A stretch of DNA of 64,000 bases from Ephydatia muelleri (Eukaryota; Porifera; Demospongiae; Spongillida; Spongillidae), in NCBI GenBank assembly GCA_013339895.1, contig JABACO010000021.1, forward strand, positions 3,953,799-4,017,798, written 5' to 3'. Both the position numbers and the translations under genes were made by a program. The notes beneath the pieces are model-generated. The model worked only from the letters and a program-made list of their open reading frames with translations, was not told where the DNA came from and did not search any database. Below are positions 25,422-36,993 of this stretch, piece by piece (the stretch's first letter is position 1; the number at the start of each line of letters is the position of its first letter).

Positions 25422-25785
25422 AGTGAACAACACCCAGGTATCACACCTGACCAGCAGCCAGGGATTTAACCTATTGTTGCCCAGAGTATGAACAACACCC
25501 GGGTATCATACCTGACCAGCGGCCAGGGATTTAACCCATTATTGCCCAGAGTATGAACAACACCTGGGCATTACACCTGACCAGCGGCCAGGGATTTAAC
25601 CCATTATTGCCCAGAGTATGAACAACACCTATGACCAGTGACCAGTGACCAGGGATTTAACCCATTGTTGCCCAGAGTATGAATCACACGTGCATGAACA
25701 GCAACCAGGGATTTAACCCATTGTTGCTCAGAGTGTGAACCACACCCAGCTGACTAGTGGCCAGGGATTTAACCCATTCTTGCCA
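25422..25785. repeat. 62-63-bp tandem repeat, about six copies
   Basis: The unit contains GAACAACACC, ACCTGACCAGC and CAGGGATTTAACCCATT. Six copies diverge from one another, and the last three have shorter or altered middles. Confidence 0.9.
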
Positions 25786-26009
25786 AGGTACAAGCACAAC
25801 CACTGTCCATGCCAAGGTTACTGGAATATATTCTACCTAATGGTACATTCTGCGCTTGCATACACACAAAAGAGCTGGGAGTATGTGCGTGGTGTATGTA
25901 TGTGTGCTCCCACGCACACATTGTGCATATATCGAGTGCAATATGACATTAAGGGACCACACTAAAACATGCCACGTGGCAACTTACCCTGTGGAAGAAA
26001 ATGCCAGGG

Positions 26010-26210
26010 TGTTGCTTATTTGCAAACACGCATGCTCTTGAGAAGTGGATTCTCGGTCTTCCAAGTATCGTGCGTAGTGACAGTGGGAGAGAATTCGTGA
26101 GTCACTTGATAGAGGAAGTTCTAGCCACTTCGATGAGTTTACAGCTAGTGAATGGTCGGCCACGCCACTCTCAATCTCTCTTGCATGTACCTGTCTATGT
26201 GCAATTCCGC
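26010..26210 (+). pseudogene. Integrase-core fragment (Gypsy/Ginger type)
   Basis: A short frame reads GLPSIVRSDSGREFVSHLIEE and then LVNGRPRHSQS, matching the second-Asp block (S/NDxGxEF) and the HGRPRHPQSQG block of retroviral-type integrase cores found in Gypsy pol and Ginger/KRBA2-like proteins. Nothing upstream or downstream extends it. Confidence 0.65.
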
Positions 26211-27229
26211 TAAGTGTTTATGAAATGTTATGCATGAATCCTGAGTGGGCAGTGAATGCTCCACGGAGATCGTTTTATGTTTATAATATATTTGTCACTT
26301 CCCTGGCAGTCTTTTGTGGTAATGAATATGCTAAATTCAATTTGAACAATGATCAGCAATATGCAAGCTGGAACCACTTGTAGCAATCATGAATTGAAAT
26401 AAATGCCTTATGTCAATGAGATAAATCTGTAAAATGGATAATTTAAAAGGTCATGCCAGAAAACTGACGATTATATATAGAATACTTGTACATGTGAAAA
26501 GATTTGCCACAATAAACCTCTGATGCACAGGGATACCGCAAGTTTCACAGAGCTTAATGATATACTTTCTATCACACTTCTAGGAACAAAGATTGAACCT
26601 AAAATATAGCAAGAAAATTAAAATCACTCCTAAGCACAAGCAACTAGATACATTTCTAAAAAAGATGAAAACTTTGGCAAATGTCTTTTTTGAGCCCGCA
26701 TGTCCAAAATGCTATCTCCAAATGGCTTTTATCATTGTGTGATCATTTACATTCTGTACAGGTAAAATCAATGCATCAAGTGTACGCATGTATTTAATGT
26801 GGAAATCTTTAATTATCTTCCTTCAACAAGAAAACTAGTGCATCACGAATGCCTGCTGAAGGCATGTCCAGTAGAACAAACCCGCTCTTTTTGACGACAG
26901 GTGCGTCTGGATCTTGTTTTTCTTTCAAGTCAGTCAGGATCCATTTGGCGAAGTCCTGCCGTATCATGGTACTCCTAGAACGCTTCTATCCAATAGGAAA
27001 CGAGGATTCAAAATGTTCTTGAAAGCTCTTGCAGCTGGTGCCATCATGTTGTTTATAAAAATGGCTCTACCTCACTCTGATATCATTACGCTATCCACAA
27101 TTATAAACTGGGCGGTATAGGACCCCATTCAATGGTGGAACTACATGGTCTTCAACAAGCGATGGTTGGAATACTGGCTGATTATTGAGTGGTTTATTAG
27201 TCAGCATCCGATTCGAAGCTAGTTGGGCG

Positions 27230-27285
27230 TGGCCCGACCTCAGCGTCGTTTCACGCTAATAAAGGTCGGGCTCCGCCCAACTTCA
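27230..27285. repeat. Short palindrome GTTGGGCG...CGCCCAAC
   Basis: AGTTGGGCGTGGCCCGACCT pairs with AGGTCGGGCTCCGCCCAACT. A related half-copy occurs near 36122 (CAGTTGGGTGTGACCCGACC). It is probably a tiny MITE. Confidence 0.7.
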
Positions 27286-27756
27286 TCAAAGATAGAGATA
27301 GGGACAACCTATCTTCAAGCAAGGGAATGACCTGTTTGTTTCATGACCCATGCTCGGTACTTAGTCTGGGGACCAGACGCAATAATGCCAGGCGTCTGGT
27401 CCACGCGATCAATGTATGCAGTAGAAAAATGAATAGATGCGCGTGACACTTGCAGAATGTGACTTTGGTTCCATAAGATATAAGACTTAAGTGTAATTAT
27501 CATTTTTTTTAGGACCTTGCCTGACTTCCTCAGATTTTTTATGTTTTGCATGACCCTCATTGTACCTAATATCTAATTGTCATATTCCACCTTGCCTAGC
27601 AACTCAACAAAATAAGCAAGTAGATTTGTGACTAAGGTTCCATAAGATATGGCCTATGGCCATAATTATCATGAATTTTTCGGAATTTATCTAATTATTC
27701 TCGGACTTCCTATGAATTTTATATCCACCAACTCCAAAATGTTAGGAGACAGTTGG

Positions 27757-27813
27757 TGACGTCATCACGTGCAACTCGCCCCAGACCCACGCAGTGTAGT
27801 TTGCGTGACGTCA
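27757..27813. promoter_or_regulatory. Paired CRE-like sites (TGACGTCA twice)
   Basis: Two perfect palindromic TGACGTCA boxes lie at 27757-27764 and 27806-27813, 49 bp apart start to start, with a CACGTG-like TCACGTGC beside the first. CREB/ATF factors bind this word in animals. About 60 bp downstream an ATG is followed by a good GTAAGC donor. Confidence 0.6.
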
Positions 27814-27872
27814 GGCTCCAATACAAGCTGCACAGAGATGTCCGTTAGCTTGATCGTGCGTTAGCTGCTGTG

Positions 27873-28345
27873 ATGGCAAACGTAAGCCCATTTTAAATTT
27901 AAGCGATGGACGATGATAGTCTAGAGTGGACACACCATCAGTTCACCAGTCTGAGAGCGTGGTAACCATTTCCCTCTGCAGAAGCAAGTATCTAAAGCCT
28001 GCCGTAAAGAGGCGGTTTTTCACAATACGTGTAGTAAGTTTCGCTCGCGCTTATTGGCCTAGAATATCTCACTTCTTAACTTCTGTTAACTAGTTTGTGC
28101 TTGATGACCTAATGCCTGTGCGTGCTAAGTGTACAAGCAGGAATATATACTAATACATAGCTACCATAGACGTATAAGCCATGGTATTTTCAGAAGGGAT
28201 TTGATCCAGCAGCCTAATTGGCACTTGTGCAGTTTAACATGATTGTATACAGGTTCACTACTTGGGGTGCCATGACAACTGCAAGCAGGAAGAGCTCCAG
28301 TATCAGCTAGACATCAGAGGCATCTCTTGACACCAGGTCAATTGG
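27873..28345 (+). CDS. Candidate small gene downstream of CRE boxes (uncertain)
   Basis: A 9-nt possible first coding exon (ATG GCA AAC) ends at a GTAAGC donor at 27882. A good acceptor (CCCTCTGCAG) opens a second exon at 27982 reading KQVSKACRKEAVFHNT. A third acceptor near 28251 precedes VHYLGCHDNCKQEELQ in one frame. I cannot make all phases agree and recognise no family, so the exon structure is a guess driven mainly by the promoter-like sequence. Confidence 0.25.
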
Positions 28346-28349
28346 TGGG

Positions 28350-29519
28350 TTGTGTCATAGACACATAATGGCCTTGATGGAAGTGAGCACCTAGAATGCA
28401 AAGAATAGAACTTCAGGATGTCAGGTGGCATCTCAACTACATGGTGGTCAAACTGTAAGCCCGGTCCCATGCTTTAGAGAGCTGAGAGGCTAGGCACTTA
28501 CGTGTGGCTTGAGGACCATCCGTGCAAAAGAGAATAGGGGTGTGAAGGATGCGTAATTTCTTTCAGGTATACGTTGCTCTTATTTTTCATTTTCATATGG
28601 TAGCATTGTAGATAACTGGGGTTTGTGATTCGATGGGGCATGAGGATTTAATACCTTAACATAATTATGTATGTGTGTGCATACACATGCATGCGTATCT
28701 TCATCAGTACAAAAGCTATTTTCAACAGAGGTCAACATACTCATTCTTTGAACCCTGTACAGATTGCTGCACCCACTCCTCGTGGTCTGTTTACCATGCT
28801 ATATTGGTACATGCAGTGTGTAGAGATACAGATTTTTTTTTCTTTTGTGTATCATTCTCCATCCATGTGTGCCTTTACCTTGCTACGTATGTGTGTGCAT
28901 ATCTGAGTATGTGTACATGGTAAAGGTAGCTGGCTAGCAACTACCACTATGTTAACTAACCACTTCAGGCCATAATTGTGGTTAGAAAATGCGTATTTTG
29001 GCTATGCAGCTACTTGTACATTATCTTCTCATAGCTGGCCTGGAGCTCTGCTATCTGGAGGGGCAGCCAGAGCTCCAGATCACAACTGCCAGGGAGAGGT
29101 GTCACAGAGCACCAGGAGGTCTGTGATATACTTTGCGGTGGCCACTCTGGCAAAGGTTTTCCCTCAAGTACTTCAATCAGGTGGGCTAATGCGATAGGAG
29201 CAACATCTGTATACTGTTAAGCCACACACTTGCATGAAATTTGAAGCTTGGTACACGTGTCATTTAATGTGGACACCAATACATGTACGTAAGTATTAAC
29301 CTCAAAATGTAGAAAAATGTCATCAATCCTCTACACATTAGTTTGTCTCTCTACCATTTATGCCCCTACCTCCTCCTCCTCCCCAACCTCCTATATGCTC
29401 AGCTGTTCAACCCTTGCACCTCCTCCAAAGACCTTGAGTAGAAGCTGGCATCACCATTGATCATTGGGTAATAAAGAAATAAAGAATGCATGCACACACA
29501 CACATATCACACACACATG

Positions 29520-29564
<45 letters not shown>

Positions 29565-31140
29565 CAAGCAGTGGTACTGAGGAAAAAGACAACATGAATC
29601 AGTAGATCTAACTTCAAGGAGGGATGTCAAGGTTTCATCCAATCACAGAAAACCTGTGTGTTTGTGCATATAAGTGTGAAGCATGGTGTCATGGTATTAG
29701 GTATTAGGTATAACTCATTTGCATCATATATATCTGCTCAGTTGACTGTTAAGAAAACATTAACTATATGTACTAATGGAGTGCAAGCTGCGAGGAGAGG
29801 AAGAGTGGAGGGGAGGGAGATAGAGAGACAAAGGTATAGATTTATTTTGGTGAGGTGTGGTCCACATTTCATGTTTGCTCCTATGTGTATGGCACTTAAA
29901 TATTATCGTTTTTCCAGAGGTTCTGCCGTCATAGGATCTGACTACATAGATCATGGCCAGGACTCGATACCATAAAGGACTAAAACAAGGGGTGAAGTGT
30001 ACTGTAGTGGTTCTTTATGCCTACATCATGTCCTTATAGGACTGTCTTCTGAGGCCATAAGGATATGCCATGGTTAGCAAGCAAGCTCAAGAGGGCTTCT
30101 TTTTTTCTGTCATGGAATGATGAATATTGCTCTTTAACTAGTCTGTGTAAACTTACCAAGGGCCCTGACCTACCACAATCAGCAGTGATATGGTAATTAA
30201 TGCAGGCAGAAACATTGGCCCTTCAAAAAAAAAAAAGAACTTCCTTATACCGGTAAACCGGTACACGAGAGACCAACTGTCCCATATATGGCTTGAGACC
30301 CATATATGGCCCATATATGGTTTGAGAACCTGTAAAAAATACTAAAAAACGATTGAGTTGCTTCTTGTTGATATACCGAGACGCATATCCAGCCAGGTGC
30401 ATTGTTAATTCTCTCCAATTTAGTGCCCACCTACATGTATACAGCACAAGACTGGTGTACAAATACATGTAGTGTACACCTCCAAGAATCGCAGCATTCC
30501 TGCAATGAAAGGAGCGAGGGCCTTCCCTTTTGATTTGCTGTTGTGTAAACGGCAGATGCAGTTAAGTTATTATCTAGCCATAATTGTACGGTCTGCACCC
30601 ATGGTAAGTCTACACAATACTACCCAGTGCTATGTCATTCCTTGTAGATGTGCTATTTAATCTTCATAGCAGTCAAGTGCTATGTGAAGGTTTGTAACGG
30701 TGTCACTTGCTTCATAGCAGCAAAACACACGTGTTGTGGACAGAGTTACATTTTTAATGAGCCACCTCCTTTGTCACTTCCAATTTTTATCCACATCTCA
30801 CTGGCAGGTATAACCCCATTATGCCAGGTAAGCCGTCCTGTCCTGCATTGGGTTAAAATTATTCTGTCATGTGTATGCCTTGATCTCTTCCAAGAGGTCA
30901 ACAACCATTTAAACCAGATCAGAAATGAAGGAGCTCCTCTAAGCTCCTCACCACCAGAAGGGAGAGGAAATGAAAAGAGAGCCATCTCTCCTTATTGTTG
31001 CCTACAATTTGTCTGCAGATGTGGCGCATCCTCTCCTCCCCAGCCAGAAAACCCCCTAATACTTTGAGCCGCCAGGAGAAGCGATAAGAGATGTGTGTGC
31101 ATCTAAGAAGACTCATTCTGTTCTAAGGAATGGCCAGGCT
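28350..31140. other. Intergenic interval, no gene recognised
   Basis: It contains a CA microsatellite (29520-29561) and several short open frames without motifs. Small palindromic repeats occur around 30270-30330 (CATATATGG boxes). Confidence 0.5.
29495..29561. repeat. CA microsatellite
   Basis: Imperfect then perfect (CA)n of about 65 bp. Confidence 0.95.
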
Positions 31141-31145
31141 GGCTT

Positions 31146-32258
31146 TTATAGCCAATACCTCAGCAGAGCCAATTGCAATGTTTGAGATGCCTGCCTTCTG
31201 CAATAGAGATTTTCGCTCTTCAGTGTGAGCACCTCCTCCATCAGGGCAAATGGTTCCCCGTTTCCCTCCTCTGACGATGCTTTTTTACGGTCTGCATCTC
31301 TGCACACCTTTTTTTCACAGTCCTGGAACAAGCAGCTGTGGTCAGATGGTGAGTTTTTGTTAGGAAGGTATGGTCAAGTATGACATAACAAGATAAATGA
31401 TACTGAGTACACTTAACTGCTCCTCCTGTAGGCAGTTGTATTATACCCTTATCAGGACTGGTGGAGGTGGCCCTCTTCAGTAATGTCGCTGCTTCTCTTC
31501 CTCACCAGCAGTAAGGGATGGTGTGCAATCCTGGCCTTCATAGCAACCACCCTTCACATGTCTGTGGCACACCATACACTGTACCAGTACATCCTTCAGC
31601 AACAGTAATGTGACATTTGATGCTGGTCTGATCTCTCTAGGTACCAAGAAGCCGTCCTCAGAGCAGCAAGGACACACTGTGGTTGATGCTGCTACCCGCT
31701 CCAGGTGCTGGCCAGCTTATGATATGGCAGTTTAAGGGACCACGACAGAATGTTTGAACATACTACACACTTCAACTCATTCAGGTCAGTTACATTATTT
31801 TGGCTTGCCAATGGTGGGTAGGGCTCATGTGAGAAGACTGGAGGAGGGGCAATCTTCAATGAGCATGTTTTGGTGTGAGGCCTGGTTGACGACCTCTGCT
31901 AACTACACTTTCTGACATGACCCTTTGCACTGACATTGAAGTGCTCACACACCTGCAGTATTATTGGTATATGATGTTGTTACATACAAAGCATATACCT
32001 TACACTTTAATTTGTATGTGCTTCCCACTCCTTCTGCCTTAGCACTGATAACTCTCTGCATTGAATGATGGCAGCAGTGGCAGAAACATTCAGGGTGCAC
32101 TTGAGCGTTATCAGTAAGGGTGTGGATATTGAAAGCAGTATGCAGATCAGCTGCAAATGCTTTGCATTCATAGCACTCCTTTTCTTGGATCCTCTTCAGC
32201 AGCCTTTGTTCCCACGCTCTGCCGTGCAGCGGCAGCTGTTTCATGGGGTAATCCAATT
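31146..32258 (-). pseudogene. RAG1 N-terminus-like zinc-finger gene, decayed
   Basis: On the minus strand, 32258-31999 encodes CYECK..., then HPECFCHCCHHSM, matching in spacing the C-x2-C and HPxxFCxxC blocks at the RAG1 N-terminus. After a possible 46-bp intron, 31952 onward continues CKVCEHFN and, in the same frame, a RING start CVVCSNIL. Then, shifted, CPCCSEDGF and VQCMVCHRHVKGGC follow (31677-31477), like the RING end and the next C2H2 of RAG1. One in-frame TAG (about 31901-31899) and one frameshift interrupt it. A possible further exon lies at 31331-31146. No RAG1 catalytic core is visible. N-RAG-type proteins of this kind are known from invertebrate mobile elements (N-RAG-TP). Without a search the match rests on spacing. 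Confidence 0.62.
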
Positions 32259-33780
32259 CTGTAACCTATGTACATATGTTCGTGCAATGACCACAGCATA
32301 AATCTATTATTCATAAGATACACTTGGGTTTCCTGAAGACAGAAAATTTGGTGACAGACGTGGTCCGTCAAATCTTTTGCTGGCATGCCTTTGGCTTATG
32401 GAAACACTAGAGCTCTAGTCTTACCTCCTAATGTTGTGCAACAGGGCCGCAGTATCGGATCTTGTACCAGAAATTAGTGTCGCGTGGCGTGTAAATACAG
32501 CTTGCGCATACAGTTGGTATTCAATTCGAAGAGTGTGTGTTCATTATAAATAAAAGGGAGTCAAGCGTTGTGCAGTATTTTACTTTTTAATTGCTGTTCT
32601 GAGGTATTGTGAGCTTTGAAACATAGGGTGTCTGTAATGAGGAGTTTGTTCACATTTTTTTTAGATAGGTACCATTTATAAACCTAGTTTCCAGCCGTGC
32701 ATGCAGCATACAGCTAGCCGTGGGCCGGGGCGGGGGAGGGGGGGGGGGATAAATTCATTCCCACTACTTTCTCAACCACACCTAACCACAATTAACACTA
32801 ACCCCACTTAGCAGTAAAATGTAGTGTACACAATTGAAACCACTTAGCAATGGATATGTAATGTACTACTTCTGGCACTAATGCAGTAGGTAGGAACCAT
32901 ACCCCAAAATGCAATGCAATGGAACCATGTGCAAAATGTACAGAGTACAAACAAACTTGAAGACAGATCAACAGCCATTGTTCGCCCTGAAGCTGTGTAT
33001 CATATTCTCCAATTCAAAACACACACCGACTTCAAGCACAACTCATACATCAAAGGGCCAAAGACAGTACAAAGGTTGAGATATCAAAGACAGGCATTCA
33101 GTGGTGATATACACACACAAAGTGTAATACGTCTTCCTGAATACACAGCATCTTGATGGCTCTCTGTCAGTTTGCTAGCTCTTCAGGATACACGGCCCCA
33201 AGTATCTTGCACACCCTGAAAGACCCACCTAATGTGCAGATACATATATAACAGCAACAAGTTCCAGCTACATAGTTCTACATGTGTTACCTATATAGCT
33301 GGGATTCCCCCTTCACTCGCTAGCCCAGGCTGCTCAGCTTGGTCTAGCAGTCCAGTCTGGTAACCAGGTCCTCCTGCATGTGACCAGCATCACAGTGGTT
33401 CGGCTTAGCCTTGGGGGTTGGGAAGAGCATGTGAACACGCAGTGGAAATGTTAGCAACACTTTGCATGCATCATGTGTATGTGTGTATGCATCATGCCCT
33501 ACATCTGTAGGTAGATGTACATGTGTACAATACGGCTGGGTATGTGATAACACTTAAGTGAAGTTTGTTCACGCAAGGCAGCATGTCTACCCATGCAAGT
33601 GGGCATTCACGTTGGATTTTATTTCAGTGCATAGGTCAAGTTGAGTGAGTGCAAAAAATCTTCTGCACGCTCGTTCTACTGATATGGACGCGAAGAAAGT
33701 AAGTTTTTATAAAACGATCAAAAGCGGAGCTTGAAGAGCAGCTAAAATTCAATTGCATCTTCTGCAACTCGCATCACGCG

Positions 33781-33970
33781 CGTCTTACATCACTATGTTT
33801 GTTGCTATTTATATATGCGACACGTAATAAGTTGCTATAAATATGCACCACGTGAGTTATGACACCGCCTTCTTTCCTAGATCCTCCGTTGTTCGTTCCC
33901 GTCCGGTTAATGTTTGTCTTGTGCCCACGCGGTTGTGTATTAATAGCAACATACATAGTGATGTAAGACG
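33781..33970. mobile_element. MITE-like inverted repeat, about 190 bp
   Basis: CGTCTTACATCACTATGTTT at the left pairs with ATACATAGTGATGTAAGACG at the right, followed inward by TGTTGCTATT / AATAGCAACA. It has no coding capacity. Confidence 0.75.
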
Positions 33971-34241
33971 TAGGACGCGAGTCTATTGCAAAGGTAAGTG
34001 CTTCTCCACCGCATTCCTTGACCATCTGATTAGAGTAAGGATGAATACAATTAATGGGCAATATGAGTTTTCCTAACTCCTGATGAAATGTCTGTATCTA
34101 CGAGGTGATCTTCGAGTGGGCACTGTTAACTGCATGCAATTTGCACCGCATGCTAAGCGAGATTGCCAGTTGCAGCAAAACAATTTCACCACGTACTATT
34201 TGAGGTTTTGCACCACTAATTGTGGTTTGCACAGAAAACTA

Positions 34242-34300
34242 CTGAGTTGCCATCTGATCAATGTATTACTGAAGTAGTACAATGATCAGATGGCAACTCA
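34242..34300. repeat. Hairpin with 28-bp arms
   Basis: TGAGTTGCCATCTGATCA pairs with TGATCAGATGGCAACTCA, continuing to a 3-bp loop with two mismatches. It is noncoding. Confidence 0.85.
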
Positions 34301-34866
34301 TGTGGAGGACTCAGCTATGAATTTCTGAATAGTTAGCTAGGACCATCGCATATTTTTGAATCTGAAACGAAAGTTTTACTGGACGCTATACATTGCGGTT
34401 TGCTAGGGCTATAGTGCATGCGGGGATCGCGTAAAAAGATGAACAACTGATACAAGCCGCACTACTGACTCTATAGCACAGTTCAGGGCACAGAATTTCT
34501 CGGTTCACCGGTCATTAATATACTAGTAATGTATACTAAGTAAGATTATTCTTTTTTTAACAGTTTGATGCTTGAATCGTTCCCTATTTTCGTTTTTAGT
34601 AGTCCTTTTTTTTTACTGCGCTCTCCAAATGATGCAAGGAAAGCCGCTTCGAATGCAGGCAAATTCCTATCATTAGTAACGTACCGCCGGCTATTGTAAT
34701 ATTGCTGCAAATTACAGCAATAACATTAATCTGGGCTGGAATGCATGTTTCCATGCATAAAGCATGTGCATGTACGCGAAATACGGGTACTTAAGTTCCA
34801 TGCAACGCTGCTGTCATCACATAATTTCTTGTGCTGCGCTATATAGCAGGATAAAGGTCGCAGAAG

Positions 34867-35757
34867 ATGTTGGCTTGGACAGCAGTGCCCCTCTTCATTT
34901 GTATTGTATCTCTCCCTTGTTCCTCATTGGCCGATTTTTGCAGCGGAGTGAGTACTGTACATGTGCGCCGTTGATTTCGACCCCCAGGCCGATATGTGCA
35001 TGTAGTACATGCATGTATATATGTATGCCCACGCCTGCCTGTGTGCGCTCTCATTTCTTCCACTCCTTGCAGTCTGAATTTGCCTTCTCTGGTTTCCATG
35101 TCGGTCTCAGTTCGGACGCAACGCTCCTCCCTAAAAACGAATCTGTCTTAAAAGGATATATTTCTGTAAGGCTTTTTTATCATTCTTTTTTCCTTTTATA
35201 CCGCTTGCTATTTTTCCTTTAATTATTATTGCTTATTTTACCATTCTGACGTGTTAACTTGACCCGGCTGTGGCAACAGCTGAAGGAGGGTATCTTTGCG
35301 CTGGAGATCAATGTGGCGGTCTTGAGCGGGCAGGTCACCTTACGTCATAGTGGTGTGTACTTCTTCTCCACCACTATCCACTTCACTGCTGCACTTAATG
35401 ACACGTGCGATGTGGGCAGCAATATTAAGGTTGCCATTTGCATCGATTCGGATTGCACCAGCAAGACGTTAGTACACGTCACGCTTATTTCTCTTTGACC
35501 GTTCATGTGATATCGAGTTCTTTGATCAGTTCCCTGCAGGCTGTTCATGGTACTTGCGACAAGGAATTCTCCATCACCGCCACTGGACTTCTGCTTCTAG
35601 TAGTAAGTCTGAAAGGACGTAATAGGACGTTGCGATTCTCACATTTTTATTACAGTCGAAGCAAACTGTGAGTGTACACCTTTTCTCCAACGGAAGCTGT
35701 CCGCACACAATCGGAAAAGCGTCAACCTTTTCCGGCTACCTTCTAGCTTGCACTTAA
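34867..35757 (+). CDS. Secreted C1q-domain protein, adipolin/erythroferrone-like (complete, 5 exons)
   Basis: Exons are 34867-34947 (ATG), 35073-35165, 35280-35471, 35540-35602 and 35656-35757 (stop TAA). All five are phase 0 and sum to 531 nt, giving 176 aa. Residues 1-22 form a signal peptide (MLAWTAVPLFICIVSLPCSS). The rest is one C1q/TNF-like jelly roll: FAFSGFHVGLS, LLPKNESV, GVYFFSTTIHF, KVAICIDSDC, FSITATGLLLLV, VSVHLFSNGSC and a terminal STFSGYLLACT. The IC-x-x-S/D-C, ITATG and NGSC spacing recalls the C1q domain of adipolin (CTRP12) and erythroferrone. There is no collagen stretch and no N-terminal prodomain. It is probably a secreted ligand or lectin-like trimer. The exon 3 donor (TTA|GTACAC) was chosen for phase. 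Confidence 0.83.
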
Positions 35758-36684
35758 TGATTCACTTGTATACTTGTATTAGCGATCTCAGTGGAGTTAT
35801 TAGATCATGATGAATAGAATTAACTATTATTAGAATGTAATTTTAAGCATCAGCCTCAATGTGCTCAACAGTCAAGGGCAATGCCGGACTGATACGTACA
35901 GGGGCGTGCACGAGTACGATGAAGGTTTATGCCATCGTATGTACCTGACTCAGCAGAAGATATAGCGCTGCTTCATAATAGTGTGGGCGTCACACACAGG
36001 CGGAACAGTGCATGCATGAATGTAACCATGCTCATCATGCGTACTATTATATAAGTACAGCCTTTGTCCTTCAAATTTCGCACCTTGTATTGGGCGGATG
36101 AGTGTGTAATTGTCTACTATCAGTTGGGTGTGACCCGACCTCAGCGTGCCTTCGGGCTACCAAACTAACCTGCTCTGTCTTTGGCTTGCCTCCAAACATT
36201 TTCTATACGCATATGACAATTATATCACAAACAAAACAAGACTAGTTAAATGAACGCGGAAATTTCATAACTAGCTGAATCTGCATAAACACTATACGAA
36301 ACATGCACTATGAGCTCACACTGAAACAGTACACAAAAGTCACCGCTTGATGACTCAGTGAGTCAAGGGCAGTTCGGTATCTGTGCAAATTATTGAAACT
36401 CATAGGGCCTCTGGGTGGAGTCATCGACATCTAGCTGGCTAAATGAGAAGCACTAGGTAGGGAGAAGGTGGTCTTAATTTGTTTGCTAGCAACGAATGAA
36501 TGGAAAGTTAGATCGTCAAACAACTGGGATAGACTCTTGAGGTTGATTGAATTAACGATCTGTGGCGTGGAAATAACGTCAAAAGGTGGCTGGACATGGT
36601 TATCGAAATTATTATTATTATATTTCGCCAATTGCAATGTAGGTAGAGCAAGAGTTGTGAGATAAATCAATTAAAGCAAGCTGA

Positions 36685-36835
36685 ACATGTTTCCATGTAA
36701 GGTGCTTCCAATGCAACGTAATGGTCTGTTCTAGTGGTCTGTTCAATGGAATATCTCAGCAACCCTACAATTCTATTGTTTTGACATGCACCGACATTGT
36801 TTTGTAATTGCGTTGCGACCTTACATGGAAACATG
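36685..36835. mobile_element. MITE with TIR ACATGTTTCCATGTAAGGT
   Basis: The left arm ACATGTTTCCATGTAAGGT pairs with ACCTTACATGGAAACATG-like sequence on the right, about 150 bp apart, and CAACG / CGTTG continues the pairing inward. No open frame. Confidence 0.75.
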
Positions 36836-36848
36836 CACAATTAGCACC

Positions 36849-36993
36849 ATGGTTATACAAACTATAACTGCTGTTATAATTAAAGCATAACTTGGTATAA
36901 CTTTGGTATAAACACACATAATTGAATTATATATGTGCGTTTATACAAAAGTTATACCACGTTATGCCATTAGTTATAGTATGTATAACCATA
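36849..36993. repeat. Hairpin element with about 70-bp arms
   Basis: CATGGTTATACAAACTATAA on the left pairs with TTATAGTATGTATAACCATA on the right, and the pairing continues to a small central loop around ATAATTGAATTAT. It resembles a fold-back MITE inserted next to the previous one. Confidence 0.85.

Larger units (their letters stand above)
22671..27715. other. Intergenic repeats, no gene recognised
   Basis: The interval holds a CACATG minisatellite, a TTA microsatellite, a 62-63-bp tandem repeat and an integrase fragment, listed separately. Other open frames (for example 26914-27120) are short and carry no motif I recognise. Confidence 0.55.
32400..34866. other. Intergenic interval upstream of the C1q-domain gene
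   Basis: It holds inverted-repeat elements at 33781-33970 and 34242-34300 and a possible tiny first exon (ATG GAC GCG AAG AAA followed by GTAAGT, 33684-33698) that I could not connect to anything. A poly-G run lies near 32738. Confidence 0.5.

Noticed and set aside
25422..25785. Regular repeats as a CRISPR array
   Set aside because: Units are contiguous and diverged with no unique spacers, and the genome is eukaryotic; it is a minisatellite.
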